From the NCBI RefSeq assembly GCF_005860805.1, contig NZ_VCEJ01000005.1, positions 744,001 to 808,000 on the forward strand: 64,000 nucleotides of DNA. Direction: 5' to 3'. This stretch comes from Dyadobacter luticola (GTDB lineage: Bacteria > Bacteroidota > Bacteroidia > Cytophagales > Spirosomataceae). The translations under genes were made by a program, and so were the position numbers. Each line of letters starts with the position of its first letter. Position 1 is the first letter of the stretch. This document shows, one piece after another, positions 1 to 8,356 of the stretch. Below the pieces are notes generated by a model. It was given only the letters and a program-made list of their open reading frames with translations. It ran no database searches and had not been told where the DNA came from.

Positions 1-219
1 ATTAGCTACTTTGTTGAAGCGCCCGTCGTCCATCTCGTTGAGCGCGTGCATGATACGCCGCTGCACCGGCTTGAAACCGTCTTCAATAGCGGGAACAGCA
101 CGTTCCAGAATTACATAAGAAGCATAATCAAGAAACCAGTTTTCGTATAAGCCCGAAATGGGCAATTTTTCATGCAATCCGCTATCTTCTGCTTCAGGCG
201 CAGCTCCGTTTTCGTCCAT
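1..219 (-). CDS. parC: DNA topoisomerase IV subunit A, N-terminal part
   Basis: This is the first 73 codons of a gene running off the left edge. The reverse strand reads MDENGAAPEAEDSG, then a segment with LYENWFLDYASYVILERAVP and a K-P-V-Q-R-R-I motif. That is the winged-helix start of type IIA topoisomerase A subunits. The YASYVILERAVP and DGRFNKVAN wording fits Bacteroidota ParC; GyrA has YSMSVIVSRALPDVRDG at this place. ParC pairs with ParE to decatenate and relax DNA in the cytoplasm. The catalytic tyrosine lies outside the window. The ATG at 217-219 is the only sensible start. ParC rather than GyrA is a family-knowledge call. Confidence 0.85.
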   Translation of the reverse strand, partial: MDENGAAPEAEDSGLHEKLPISGLYENWFLDYASYVILERAVPAIEDGFKPVQRRIMHALNEMDDGRFNKVAN

Positions 220-381
220 AAATGCAGGAGGAACCAGGGTTTAAGTATTCAGTAAAAATAAGGCGTCTGTCTCACGGGCTTTCGCGGAAGAACTGGTCCG
301 TCGTAAGCAACGGAGCAGGGCGAAAATGATCGAAAGATGCGTTTGAATTAACTGCTAATATAGCAATTAAAGCGATAAAAT

Positions 382-1035
382 TCAGTTTTCCGAATCGGCT
401 ACCGGCGCGTTCAGAACGGTCAGGAGTTCGCTGATCATCATGGCCGTCGCGCCCCAGATTTTGTACCCCTGTACCATATAGTGCGGCGCATGTACCTGTT
501 CGCCACGCACTTGAATGTCACTGGAACCGATAATGTTTACATCTGAAATTTCTTCGAGTTTGATCTCGAAAATGTCCTCCACTTCTCGCGGGTCGGGATA
601 ATAATCAGGCCGGTAAGGCATGGCTGCGATCACGGGCAAAACATGAAAGTTGCTGGCAGGTATATACAGCTCGGTGAGGATACCGAGGATTTTAACATCA
701 TTCAGGCGGAGACCAATTTCCTCCTGCGCCTCACGGAGTGCGGTGCGTACCAGATTTTCATCCGTCAGCTCATACCGGCCACCCGGAAACGCCACCTGCC
801 CGGAATGTACGCCATCATAGGCCGGCCGCAAAATCAGCGGAAAATAGATTTCGTTTTTATGGGGATAAAATAAAACCAGCACGGCACTTTTTCGGGTACG
901 CGCATTGGGTTTAAACGTCAGGCGAAGCTTGGAAGAAGCCTGCATAATCCGGTGTGCCGTCTCACCGGGAAGCGGATATTTGAGTTTTTTAGTAAGTTGT
1001 TCAGTAAAAGAGGAGAAAGATTCTAGTGTGGCCAT
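382..1035 (-). CDS. NUDIX hydrolase, coenzyme A pyrophosphatase type
   Basis: This 217-aa protein has a NUDIX box around residues 80-108 (FPGG..., then LREAQEEIGL), supplying the metal-binding glutamates. The box is preceded by L-I-L-R-P-x7-G-Q-V-A-F-P-G-G, the extended signature of the NudL/CoA-pyrophosphatase subgroup. By family knowledge it hydrolyses CoA or related dinucleotides to 4'-phosphopantetheine and 3',5'-ADP in the cytoplasm. There is no signal peptide or membrane segment and the length is normal. It starts 15 nt after an A/T-rich stretch and is separated from the downstream parC by about 160 nt, so it is probably a separate unit. Substrate is inferred from the subgroup motif only. 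Confidence 0.85.
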   Translation of the reverse strand: MATLESFSSFTEQLTKKLKYPLPGETAHRIMQASSKLRLTFKPNARTRKSAVLVLFYPHKNEIYFPLILRPAYDGVHSGQVAFPGGRYELTDENLVRTALREAQEEIGLRLNDVKILGILTELYIPASNFHVLPVIAAMPYRPDYYPDPREVEDIFEIKLEEISDVNIIGSSDIQVRGEQVHAPHYMVQGYKIWGATAMMISELLTVLNAPVADSEN

Positions 1036-1080
1036 TGAGTAATTTGAAGATCAAACTGGGTCTTTTGAGTTGCACATTTA

Positions 1081-1320
1081 TTAAATCTTCGCGTAATGTA
1101 ATTCTCTTTTAAAGTCAAAGAAGCTTTCAAGGCTAAGGTCTTCGTCGATTGCTTCCCAATGCACACTTTCGCCATTGGGCCCGATTTCATACTCTTTCCG
1201 CTGATCCGGTGTAGCTGTTTGCAACCGCTTAAACCATTCCAGAGGGTTTCCTATTGTATGGCCTGTATCGGTCACAATGTAAATATTGGCCTCATCGAAC
1301 CAAACATCTCTGATTTTCAT
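1081..1320 (-). CDS. DUF2442 family protein
   Basis: This 79-aa protein begins MKIRDVWFDEANIYIVTDTG and has the short beta-rich pattern with a W-F-x-R-L segment seen in DUF2442 proteins. It lies 24 nt downstream of a DUF4160 gene on the same strand. The DUF4160-DUF2442 pair is a recurrent two-gene cassette in bacteria. It is often suspected to be toxin-antitoxin-like, but I know of no firm biochemical role. Small size and close spacing suggest co-translation. No catalytic motif is visible. Confidence 0.75.
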   Translation of the reverse strand: MKIRDVWFDEANIYIVTDTGHTIGNPLEWFKRLQTATPDQRKEYEIGPNGESVHWEAIDEDLSLESFFDFKRELHYAKI

Positions 1321-1344
1321 AATAACATTTGAAAAAATCGCCCA

Positions 1345-1578
1345 TCATTTTCCATGGAACTCAATCCACTTCGTACTGATCAATTCTTTATTCTCTTCAA
1401 CAAGCGCCTCAGCCAGAACCAGATCTTTTGTTTTCATGCCATGACTTTCAATTAAACGAACCGGATTTATTTCAAATTTCGCGGTACCATCCGCATTTCG
1501 TACATGAATGTGAACAGGCGGGTGTTCAAGGCTGTAAAAGAAAAACTTCATTCCAAACATTCGGAATATTTCAGGCAT
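1345..1578 (-). CDS. DUF4160 family protein
   Basis: This 77-aa protein has the hallmark DUF4160 sequence: MPEIFRMFGMKFFFYS, then EHPPVHIHVRNADGTAKFEI, where the H-x-P-x-H-I-H-V region is conserved. It is the first gene of a two-gene unit with the DUF2442 gene downstream. Function is not established; the pair behaves genomically like an accessory toxin-antitoxin module. Two other small paired modules of this sort occur in the window (HicAB and YoeB). Confidence 0.78.
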   Translation of the reverse strand: MPEIFRMFGMKFFFYSLEHPPVHIHVRNADGTAKFEINPVRLIESHGMKTKDLVLAEALVEENKELISTKWIEFHGK

Positions 1579-1650
1579 AGTGTGTGAATTTATGGTGCAA
1601 ATCCCAAAGGGAATTTTACAAATATAACAATTGCCCGATTTTAATAGAAC

Positions 1651-3237
1651 TTATTGTTTCAAAGCAAATGCATGTAGCCTAACCAACTGCTCCGCGCACC
1701 TTTCGCCATCCATGGCCGCTGACATGATGCCTCCTGCGTACCCGGCGCCTTCGCCGCAGGGGAAAAGGCCTTTGATTTTGGGATGTTCGCAAGTTTCGCG
1801 TTCGCGGGGGATGCGGATCGGGGAGGAGGTGCGGCTTTCGACGCCGATCAGCTGGGCGTCGGGGGAGAGGTAGCCGCGCATTTTTTTGCCAAAATCGAGT
1901 AATGCTTCTTTTAAGGGAAATGCAATGTTGGGAGGCAGCACCTCGTACAAGTCTACCGATTGCAGGCCGGGCTGGTAGGATGTATCGCGCAGTTCACGCG
2001 ACATTTTGTTTTTTACAAAATCGGTTGCAAGCTGCGCGGGTGCAGTTTGGGTCGATCCGGCGAGGCGGCAGGCGGCTTGCTCCATTTCTTTCTGGAACTG
2101 CAAACCTGCCATCGGACCAAAATCTTTGTAAGGCTCTAAATCCTCATTTTCAATGGAAACAACCATCCCAGAATTAGCATAAGCCGAATCCCGCCGCGAT
2201 GGCGACATCCCATTTACGACCACCTCTCCCGAAGCCGTAGCAGCCGGAACAATAAACCCGCCGGGACACATACAAAATGAAAAAACGCCCCGCTGGACAC
2301 CCTCGTAACGGGTTTGGGTCACCAAAGAATACGAAGCCGCCGGTAAGTAGGCGCCGCGATCGGTTTCACAGTGATACTGAATTTTATCAATCGTATTTTG
2401 CGGATGCTCAATCCGGACGCCCATCGCAAAGGATTTGCTTTCAATCAGAATGTTTTTGGCGTGTAGCAATTCATAAATATCTCGCGCCGAATGTCCGGTT
2501 GCGAGTATGACGCCGATGCCCAAATGTTCCTGCGCATTGTTTGTAACTACGCCTTTTATCTGTCCGTCGGCAATGATGAGGTCGGTTACTTTGCTATCGA
2601 AATGAATTTCTCCGCCAGCTTTGAGAATGCTTTCCCGCATTTCAGAAACCACTACCGGCAATTTGTTGGTACCAATGTGCGGGTGCGTGTCGATGAGTAT
2701 TTGCTCGCTTGCGCCGTGGCTCACGAAAATTTCCAGTACACGGCGAATGTCACCGCGCTTGTTGGAGCGCGTATATAATTTTCCATCCGAGTAAGTACCC
2801 GCGCCGCCTTCGCCAAAGCAATAATTTGACTCAGGATTCACTAAATGCTCTTTATTGATCGCAGCCAGGTCGCGGCGGCGGGCGCGGACGTCTTTTCCTC
2901 GCTCAAAAATCACGGGCTTTATACCTAACTCAATCAGCCTCAGTGCCGCGAACATTCCTGCCGGGCCGCAGCCGATAATGATCGCACCAGGTTTTTTGCT
3001 TACATCCGGGTAGGTAATTTTGGATCCGATCAGTGAAGGCGGCAGTTCGTTGACATAAACTTCTGCCTGAACATTGACTTTCACCTGCCTGCTCCGTGCG
3101 TCGATGGATTGGCGGGTTTTACGAATTACAGGAATATCTCCGTCACGGAGACGTAATTTTTTGATGATATGCTGACGAAAATTGTCGTCATCGAGCGCGA
3201 TCTCGGGCGCTAATGTGAGCTGGACTGTCTGGTGCAT
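1651..3237 (-). CDS. COG2509-type FAD-dependent dehydrogenase
   Basis: This 528-aa soluble flavoprotein has a small N-terminal domain (about 1-85, rich in charged beta segments). A Rossmann FAD-binding domain follows, starting GAIIIGCGPAGMFAALRL near residue 83 (GxGxxG) and followed by an E-R-G motif. Residues around 140-160 (NYCFGEGGAGTYSDGKLYTR) are the signature of the uncharacterised COG2509 dehydrogenases, and the end G-E-G-A-G-Y-A-G-G-I closes the FAD site. Length is typical. The reaction is unknown. It is read alone, away from the divergent isomerase gene at 3358, and a TACCTTTG -7-like element lies just upstream. Confidence 0.85.
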   Translation of the reverse strand: MHQTVQLTLAPEIALDDDNFRQHIIKKLRLRDGDIPVIRKTRQSIDARSRQVKVNVQAEVYVNELPPSLIGSKITYPDVSKKPGAIIIGCGPAGMFAALRLIELGIKPVIFERGKDVRARRRDLAAINKEHLVNPESNYCFGEGGAGTYSDGKLYTRSNKRGDIRRVLEIFVSHGASEQILIDTHPHIGTNKLPVVVSEMRESILKAGGEIHFDSKVTDLIIADGQIKGVVTNNAQEHLGIGVILATGHSARDIYELLHAKNILIESKSFAMGVRIEHPQNTIDKIQYHCETDRGAYLPAASYSLVTQTRYEGVQRGVFSFCMCPGGFIVPAATASGEVVVNGMSPSRRDSAYANSGMVVSIENEDLEPYKDFGPMAGLQFQKEMEQAACRLAGSTQTAPAQLATDFVKNKMSRELRDTSYQPGLQSVDLYEVLPPNIAFPLKEALLDFGKKMRGYLSPDAQLIGVESRTSSPIRIPRERETCEHPKIKGLFPCGEGAGYAGGIMSAAMDGERCAEQLVRLHAFALKQ

Positions 3238-3265
3238 GGAGAAAGGGATTTATCCTTTAATGTCA

Positions 3266-3273
3266 CAAAGGTA
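3266..3273 (-). promoter_or_regulatory. candidate -7 element of the COG2509 gene
   Basis: Read on the minus strand, these bases are TACCTTTG, a perfect match to the Bacteroidota -7 consensus TAnnTTTG. They lie 29 nt upstream of the dehydrogenase start. I do not see a good TTTG at the expected -33 distance, so this is only a candidate. Confidence 0.35.
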
Positions 3274-3357
3274 ACCACGCATCGCGATTGAAGCCGGGTA
3301 ATATTCCGGTATTTTGATCTTTAATCCGATGAACATTCACCTAAATCTGACCCCGTC

Positions 3358-4281
3358 ATGTCCACAAACCGCCGCCAGTTTCTCAACACCATCGCCGTTT
3401 CGGCCGGGGCCGCACTACTGGCCGAGCCGGCGTGGACGCAGAGTAAGGCCGCCGCGATGCCGGTTTCCTGCAACCAATATTCCTGGATTACGTTTTTTGC
3501 GCGGGAGGGTCGGGACTGGGGTGCTAACCCGGATGTATCGCTTTCGGAGTATGCTTCGACGGGCTTAAAGGCTTATGAACCAGCATTCAACAATGCCGGA
3601 GAAGTAACGAAGCTGCTGCCTTATCTTAAAAAATATAATTTATTAATGCCTTCGGTGTATGTGAATACTTCGCTGCATAAATCTGACGAGGCTGATAAAT
3701 CCATCGAATCTGTGCTGGCGATTGCGGATGCATTGAAACCAGCCGCTACGAAAATCATCGTTACCAATCCCAACCCGATCAAATGGGGCAGCGACCTGAA
3801 TAAATCCGACGCCGAGCTTTCGGAGCAGGCCCAAAATATGGATAAGCTGGGCAGTGCATTAAAGTCAAAAGGCATGACGCTGGCTTACCACACCCACGAT
3901 GTAGAACTCCGCGCCGCCGCCCGCGAATTTCACCACATGCTCCTCGCCACCGATCCCAAAAATGTCTCGCTTTGCCTGGACGTACATTGGGTATACCGCG
4001 GTTCCGGAAATTCCCAAATCGCCCTTTTCGACATTATAAAACTTTACGGCAAAAGAATCGTCGAGCTGCATATCCGTCAGTCAAAAGGCGGAATCTGGCA
4101 GGAAACATTCAGCGAAGGCGACATTGATTACGTTAGGCTAGCCAAAAACCTTAAGGATATCAGCGTGAAGCCACATCTGGTTTTGGAACAATGTCTCGAA
4201 AAAGCTTCGCCCAATACCATGAATGCGGTGGCAGCGCATAAAATTGATTTGGTTTATTTGCAGAAGGTCTTTGGGGTCTGA
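3358..4281 (+). CDS. secreted sugar phosphate isomerase/epimerase-like TIM barrel protein
   Basis: This 307-aa protein belongs to the xylose isomerase-like/AP endonuclease 2 TIM-barrel superfamily. The N-terminus (MSTNRRQFLNTIAVSAGAALLAEPAW) carries R-R-x-F-L followed by a hydrophobic stretch, which suggests Tat export. Barrel motifs seen are LAYHTHDVEL (metal-site His/Asp), LCLDVHWVYRGSG, ELHIRQSKGG and HLVLEQC, which together provide the usual His/Glu/Asp metal ligands. Members of this group in Bacteroidota act on sugars or inositols, but the substrate here is unknown. Another exported paralogue of the superfamily is at 56267-57229. The hicAB cassette starts 15 nt downstream. Confidence 0.8.
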   Translation: MSTNRRQFLNTIAVSAGAALLAEPAWTQSKAAAMPVSCNQYSWITFFAREGRDWGANPDVSLSEYASTGLKAYEPAFNNAGEVTKLLPYLKKYNLLMPSVYVNTSLHKSDEADKSIESVLAIADALKPAATKIIVTNPNPIKWGSDLNKSDAELSEQAQNMDKLGSALKSKGMTLAYHTHDVELRAAAREFHHMLLATDPKNVSLCLDVHWVYRGSGNSQIALFDIIKLYGKRIVELHIRQSKGGIWQETFSEGDIDYVRLAKNLKDISVKPHLVLEQCLEKASPNTMNAVAAHKIDLVYLQKVFGV

Positions 4282-4296
4282 TTTGATAAAGAAAAA

Positions 4297-4554
4297 ATGG
4301 GGAAGTTTGATAAATTAATTTTAAAACTACTGTCGGGATCGGCTGATAACAATTTTAGCTTTGAGGACCTTCGTTTAATCTTACTGAAACTGGGCTTTAC
4401 GGAAAAGACGACAGGCGGCAGTCATCGAATTTTTTATATGGAAAATGTTTTGGAAATTGTAAATATTCAGCCGGATGGCAACAAAGCAAAGCCCTATCAG
4501 GTTAAACAGGTACGCTCAATTGTTCTGAAATACAAGCTTGTGAATTATGAATAG
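4297..4554 (+). CDS. hicA: HicA-family toxin (mRNA interferase)
   Basis: This 85-aa protein has the HicA/YcfA double-stranded-RNA-binding-like fold. Segment FEDLRLILLKLGFTEK is followed by TTGGSHRIFYMENV, whose G-G-S-H supplies the catalytic histidine, and then IQPDGNKAKPYQVKQVR. HicA toxins cleave mRNA and tmRNA. The stop overlaps the downstream hicB start by 8 nt, which fixes the pair as a type II toxin-antitoxin operon with the usual toxin-first order. The protein is slightly longer than the shortest HicA forms. Confidence 0.85.
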   Translation: MGKFDKLILKLLSGSADNNFSFEDLRLILLKLGFTEKTTGGSHRIFYMENVLEIVNIQPDGNKAKPYQVKQVRSIVLKYKLVNYE

Positions 4555-4759
4555 CAAATACGAACTAATCATTTATTGGAGTGAGGAAGACGCCAGATTT
4601 GTAGTCGAAGTACCGGAGCTTTCCGGGTGTATGGCTGACGGTCTGACACAAAGCGAAGCCCTAGCCAATGCGCAAATTGTCATTGATCAATGGATTGAAA
4701 CTGCAAAGGAATTAGGAAGGGATATCCCGCGGGCGAAGGGGAAGCTGATGTATGCTTAA
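4547..4759 (+). CDS. hicB: HicB-family antitoxin
   Basis: This 70-aa protein has the partially degraded RNase-H fold typical of HicB: YELIIYWSEEDARFVVEVPE, then LSGCMADGLTQSEALANAQI, then IDQWIETAKELGRDIPRAKG. It should neutralise HicA by direct binding. It lacks an extra C-terminal DNA-binding domain, so it is the short antitoxin form; autoregulation, if any, would need another route. It overlaps hicA by 8 nt. Its stop overlaps the 3' end of the convergent hydroxylase gene by 4 nt. Confidence 0.85.
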   Translation: MNSKYELIIYWSEEDARFVVEVPELSGCMADGLTQSEALANAQIVIDQWIETAKELGRDIPRAKGKLMYA

Positions 4760-5685
4760 CCCTCTACCTCCCTTTGCAAATCCTTACTCGTCTTCCTTGA
4801 TCCGTCCGGCGACCAGCCCGGTGCCTTTAACAAATACTTCACTTTCGTTTCTAGATCAACCGGCTGCCGAAAATCCTTGCCGATTTCCTGCCATTCGTGG
4901 AAGACGGTGTGGACAATGTTACTATTGTCAATCGGTTTTGTGAGGCCGTAAACCGGGGGTACCGAGGGAAGTTCTTCCTGGAAAGTGCCGAAAATACGGT
5001 CCCAGATAATCAGGCACATACCCATGTTTTTATCGAGATACTGCACGTTGCTGGCGTGGTGTACGCGGTGGTGCGATGGTGTCACAAAAATGTATTCGAG
5101 CCAGCCCAGCTTGTTGATATGTTCGGTGTGGACAATGATGCCGTAAATCTGTGTGATAGAATACATTACAATGATATCCGCAGGGTCGAAGCCGGCGAGG
5201 GCCAGAGGGATGAAGTAAACAAACCGGTAAAGCGGCTGAAAAACGGAGGACCGGAAACCGGTAGTCAAATTGAAATGCTCAGAAGAATGATGCGTCACGT
5301 GCACTGCCCAGAAAAGCCGGCAATGATGGTCCACATAATGCAGCGTGTAAAATGCCAGGTCTTCCAGCAAAAAAAGCACGAACCAGTAAATATACGGATT
5401 GGCGATCGGCGCAACCGGGGCCTGGTTGTAAAACCAGATCAGCGCAGCGACGTACACAGCGCGGAAAAGCAGATCGATACCACCGTTGAGCAGCATCAGC
5501 ATGGCATTATTCAGACTGTCGCGGAAAGAATAGGTGCGGCGCGTCGAAGATTCGGAATGGTGGTGCGTGTAGGTAAGAAATATTTCAAGACCAATGAGAA
5601 TGACGTAAAACGGTGTCGACAGTTTTAAAACGAGATCCTCGAAATCATAGGTGCCTGGCATAGTGGTTGTCAGAATATGAGGCAA
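4756..5685 (-). CDS. sterol desaturase/fatty acid hydroxylase family membrane protein
   Basis: This 309-aa integral membrane protein has histidine clusters of the fatty acid hydroxylase superfamily (PF04116): LHYVDHHCRLFWAVHVTHHS (HxxxHH and HxxHH) and, after a further membrane pair, HTEHINK and PSHHRVHHASN. These bind a di-iron centre that hydroxylates or desaturates lipids using oxygen. Several hydrophobic segments (about 25-50, 70-95, 105-125, 165-190) fit four transmembrane helices. Substrate is unknown. It is transcribed alone and converges on hicB with a 4-nt overlap. Confidence 0.85.
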   Translation of the reverse strand: MPHILTTTMPGTYDFEDLVLKLSTPFYVILIGLEIFLTYTHHHSESSTRRTYSFRDSLNNAMLMLLNGGIDLLFRAVYVAALIWFYNQAPVAPIANPYIYWFVLFLLEDLAFYTLHYVDHHCRLFWAVHVTHHSSEHFNLTTGFRSSVFQPLYRFVYFIPLALAGFDPADIIVMYSITQIYGIIVHTEHINKLGWLEYIFVTPSHHRVHHASNVQYLDKNMGMCLIIWDRIFGTFQEELPSVPPVYGLTKPIDNSNIVHTVFHEWQEIGKDFRQPVDLETKVKYLLKAPGWSPDGSRKTSKDLQREVEG

Positions 5686-5800
5686 AGATAGTTGAGAGCG
5701 GAATTGTTAAATTTTATGCTAACTATTTCTAAGATTTTTTTAATCAGACAATGTAACCCTTTTTAGATAAAAAGACATTCCAGCAAGCCGATACCCCTAT

Positions 5801-7291
5801 TTAATGGCTTATTCTCCGCAAAGCCTTTCTCAATTCCTCATTTTTATGCTTTTTCTGTAAAATAATCGGCGCCGCAATCCGCTCCCGGCAGTCAAAAAGT
5901 GAGCAGCGCTCGCAGGTTTGGTTTACGTCCCGCGCGTGCAGATGCGGATCGTCCAGAAACGCCAGCTTTTCTTTGGTTTGCTCGTCGAGGTATATTCCCA
6001 TCGAAACACTCACATTCAAATTCGGCGTCGGCGACAACGGCTGCGCAAAACTGATCACCAGATATTGGTCATTTGTATCGATATAAGTCGATTTTTGGGC
6101 TTTGCAGAGAATGCGCGGCTGCTCTTTATTCTGGATAATTTCGGCCAGATCATTTAACACCGTCAATGCTACCCAGCGCCGGCAGTAATGTTCGTCGCGG
6201 ACAGTATGCGGATAATGTTTCCTCGAAATATGCATTTCCTTCGTCATATCGAACAAATTTTGCCCGACGAAGTTGTTGAACCTCGAAAAGAAAATCTGGT
6301 TAATGCCAAAATATCGGGGGAGAATATTGCTCAACCGGTAGCAGAACGATTCCGGTGTGGTATTGAAGTCATGGATAAGCTGGATCAGCCTTTCGGGTTG
6401 CCAGGTTTTTTGTGCAAAAAAATCGGAGACCGCTGCTACCAGCAGATTTCGCTTGATAATGATGGCACTTGAAAAGTAAGAAGCCTTGAAATTGTTCAGC
6501 AACTGTTCAAAAGACTCCGCCTCCACCAGCGCCGTAGTATTGAGCCGGTTTTTAAGGTTCAAATAAATATAGCCGATTTCCCTCCCATAAATAAATGCCC
6601 GCTGCACCGAAGAAAGATGCGCATTGATCAGCAATTTATTCCCGATCGCATTCGTGATCGTCAGCGAACGTACGCTTGAAAATTCGGGATTAATGCGCTC
6701 GTTGATCGGCTCGATTGTGTAGTTATACCGGTTTGTCAGCACCTCGGCGAGGTAATGTTCGTCCAGCAGCTTTTCCGCAGGGACGCCATTTTCGTCCAGA
6801 AATCGCTCGGCTTCCAGCTCAATGTCCTCAAAATAATTGTCGTGCATTTCCTGGTAGGTGCGCAATGCCGAGAAATAAAATTTCTCGATCGACATATTAT
6901 AATTCCGCGCGATTTCAATCAATGTTCCCACAAATGCGCTGATCTTCATCGGCGCGTCGGACAGGATTTCGAGGAGATTGGCAGGGTCGATACCGAAAAG
7001 TTCGAGCGGAAGTTCGGTGAGCACATTCGAGCTTAGCAGCTCTGAGATCGGTTCCAGCCTTTTGCTTAGTTTCAGGGAAACCAGCGTGTCGTAATCTACT
7101 TCAATAGCTTGGGCCAGGGCAAGTATCTTGTCGGATTTCGGATATTTTTTTCCCTTTTCAATTTCATTGATGTAGGAAATAGACAACCCCGATTTTTGGG
7201 AAAGCTCGCTGAGCGACATGCCTTTATCCAGCCGGAGTTGTTTTAGTTTCAATCCGAAAACCAACCTTACATTATCTGTATTTATTGCCAC
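5801..7291 (-). CDS. ScfR/RamB-like XRE transcriptional regulator with degenerate IrrE-type domain
   Basis: This 496-aa protein has an N-terminal XRE helix-turn-helix (about 10-70; LKQLRLDKGMSLSELSQKSG, then LSISYINEIEKGKKYP). A middle region resembles the ImmA/IrrE peptidase fold, and the C-terminal DUF2083-like domain ends with cysteines C460, C463 and C468. In the middle domain the expected metalloprotease motif HExxH reads GREIGY at residues 236-241, so catalysis is unlikely. Relatives such as ScfR, RamB and MccR control short-chain acyl-CoA metabolism and can sense acyl-CoA. No metabolic neighbour here identifies a target. It is a single-gene unit. Confidence 0.8.
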   Translation of the reverse strand: MAINTDNVRLVFGLKLKQLRLDKGMSLSELSQKSGLSISYINEIEKGKKYPKSDKILALAQAIEVDYDTLVSLKLSKRLEPISELLSSNVLTELPLELFGIDPANLLEILSDAPMKISAFVGTLIEIARNYNMSIEKFYFSALRTYQEMHDNYFEDIELEAERFLDENGVPAEKLLDEHYLAEVLTNRYNYTIEPINERINPEFSSVRSLTITNAIGNKLLINAHLSSVQRAFIYGREIGYIYLNLKNRLNTTALVEAESFEQLLNNFKASYFSSAIIIKRNLLVAAVSDFFAQKTWQPERLIQLIHDFNTTPESFCYRLSNILPRYFGINQIFFSRFNNFVGQNLFDMTKEMHISRKHYPHTVRDEHYCRRWVALTVLNDLAEIIQNKEQPRILCKAQKSTYIDTNDQYLVISFAQPLSPTPNLNVSVSMGIYLDEQTKEKLAFLDDPHLHARDVNQTCERCSLFDCRERIAAPIILQKKHKNEELRKALRRISH

Positions 7292-7400
7292 TTTGCCGGG
7301 TTATAGCGCCTGAATGTCGCTGGATTTGCTCGCAGGCAGTTTGATTAAAGATACACAAAAGTAGGCACGGGATCGAATCCACTCATGAATCCTGAAAAAC

Positions 7401-7437
7401 AAAAAACGGAACCCGTCGTTGACAAGTCCCGTTTTTT
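7401..7437 (-). terminator. intrinsic terminator of the outer-membrane barrel gene
   Basis: AAAAAACGG at 7401-7409 pairs with CCGTTTTTT at 7429-7437. On the minus strand this gives a hairpin ending in a T-run, 18 nt after the stop of the gene at 7455-8126. Confidence 0.65.
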
Positions 7438-7454
7438 ATTTCTCAGGTTAACTT

Positions 7455-8126
7455 TTACAGGATTGAAAAACCCAGTGTTGCCTGAAACAGATTTCCTTTT
7501 TTACCAAACTGCGAAGCCGTAGTAGCGTTATTGAATTTCACATTCGCAATGTCCGTGAAGTTACCTTCGTAACGCACATCCAGCATCAAACGTCCGAAAT
7601 CAAACCCTACACCCGCCTGGTAACCATAAGCAAGACGGTTTTTGAATTCTGCATTTGAATTTGAACCGGTGATTGCATCGAAAGAATCGTTGATTTTACC
7701 ATTGCTGGTCATTCTCAAAGATGCCATCGGGCCTACATTGATCCTGAAAAAACGTGCGACGCGGATACCGAAAAGTACCGGTACGTCCAGGTTAGAAAAA
7801 CGTACATCTACCTTACCATCAGAGTTTTGTACACCATCTTCGTATACATTGAATTTGCCGCCTTTTTGAGATAACAAGAATTCAGGCTGTACATAAAATG
7901 TTTTACCAAAACGGAAAAATACACCTCCTACAAAGCCCAGCGAGCGATTATCGTTGTCTTTGAAATTAAATGCGTTGGATGAATTCAGGGATAAATCATT
8001 GCTGCCATTGATATTGGACAAATTTGCCCCTGCCTTGATACCGAAACGGAAACTAGGATCGTATTGAGCTGATGCCGAATAGCTCACGATCATCATCGCA
8101 CACAGCGCAATCATAATGTTTTTCAT
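7455..8126 (-). CDS. outer-membrane beta-barrel protein (PorT-like)
   Basis: This 223-aa protein starts with a clear Sec signal peptide (MKNIMIALCAMMIVSYSASAQ, cut after SAQ). The mature part consists of alternating beta strands beginning FRFGIKAGANLSNING and ending TLGFSIL with a terminal hydrophobic residue, as in the PF13568/PorT outer-membrane barrel family. Motifs such as FYVQPEFLLSQKGGKFN and YGYQAGVGFDFGRLMLDVRY are typical of small eight-stranded barrels in Bacteroidota. Precise function is unknown. It is read alone and ends at the hairpin at 7401-7437. Confidence 0.8.
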   Translation of the reverse strand: MKNIMIALCAMMIVSYSASAQYDPSFRFGIKAGANLSNINGSNDLSLNSSNAFNFKDNDNRSLGFVGGVFFRFGKTFYVQPEFLLSQKGGKFNVYEDGVQNSDGKVDVRFSNLDVPVLFGIRVARFFRINVGPMASLRMTSNGKINDSFDAITGSNSNAEFKNRLAYGYQAGVGFDFGRLMLDVRYEGNFTDIANVKFNNATTASQFGKKGNLFQATLGFSIL

Positions 8127-8301
8127 AGTAATCGATGTTTAATTGTATTGATGAATTACTAAAAATATTTAAAAACCTGTGCCGACTCGAACGGACCTGA
8201 TAACGGCCGAAAAATGGGTACGCATTTCTACAAAGGTGATTTTCAAGCCCGGAAGCAAAGTGAATTGTGAAGCGGGATGTCCGGGATAAGTACAAAAAGG
8301 C

Positions 8302-8309
8302 TATTTTTG
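8302..8309 (+). promoter_or_regulatory. candidate -7 element of leuS
   Basis: The bases TATTTTTG match the Bacteroidota -7 consensus TAnnTTTG and lie 47 nt upstream of the leuS ATG. The -33 element is not convincing. Confidence 0.35.
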
Positions 8310-8356
8310 CGATTTTCCGCTACACCACACGGGGAATATTTAAATAATAAGACAAT

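Noticed and set aside
4897..5628. 243-codon plus-strand frame
   Set aside because: It is antisense to the fatty acid hydroxylase, which has all histidine clusters.
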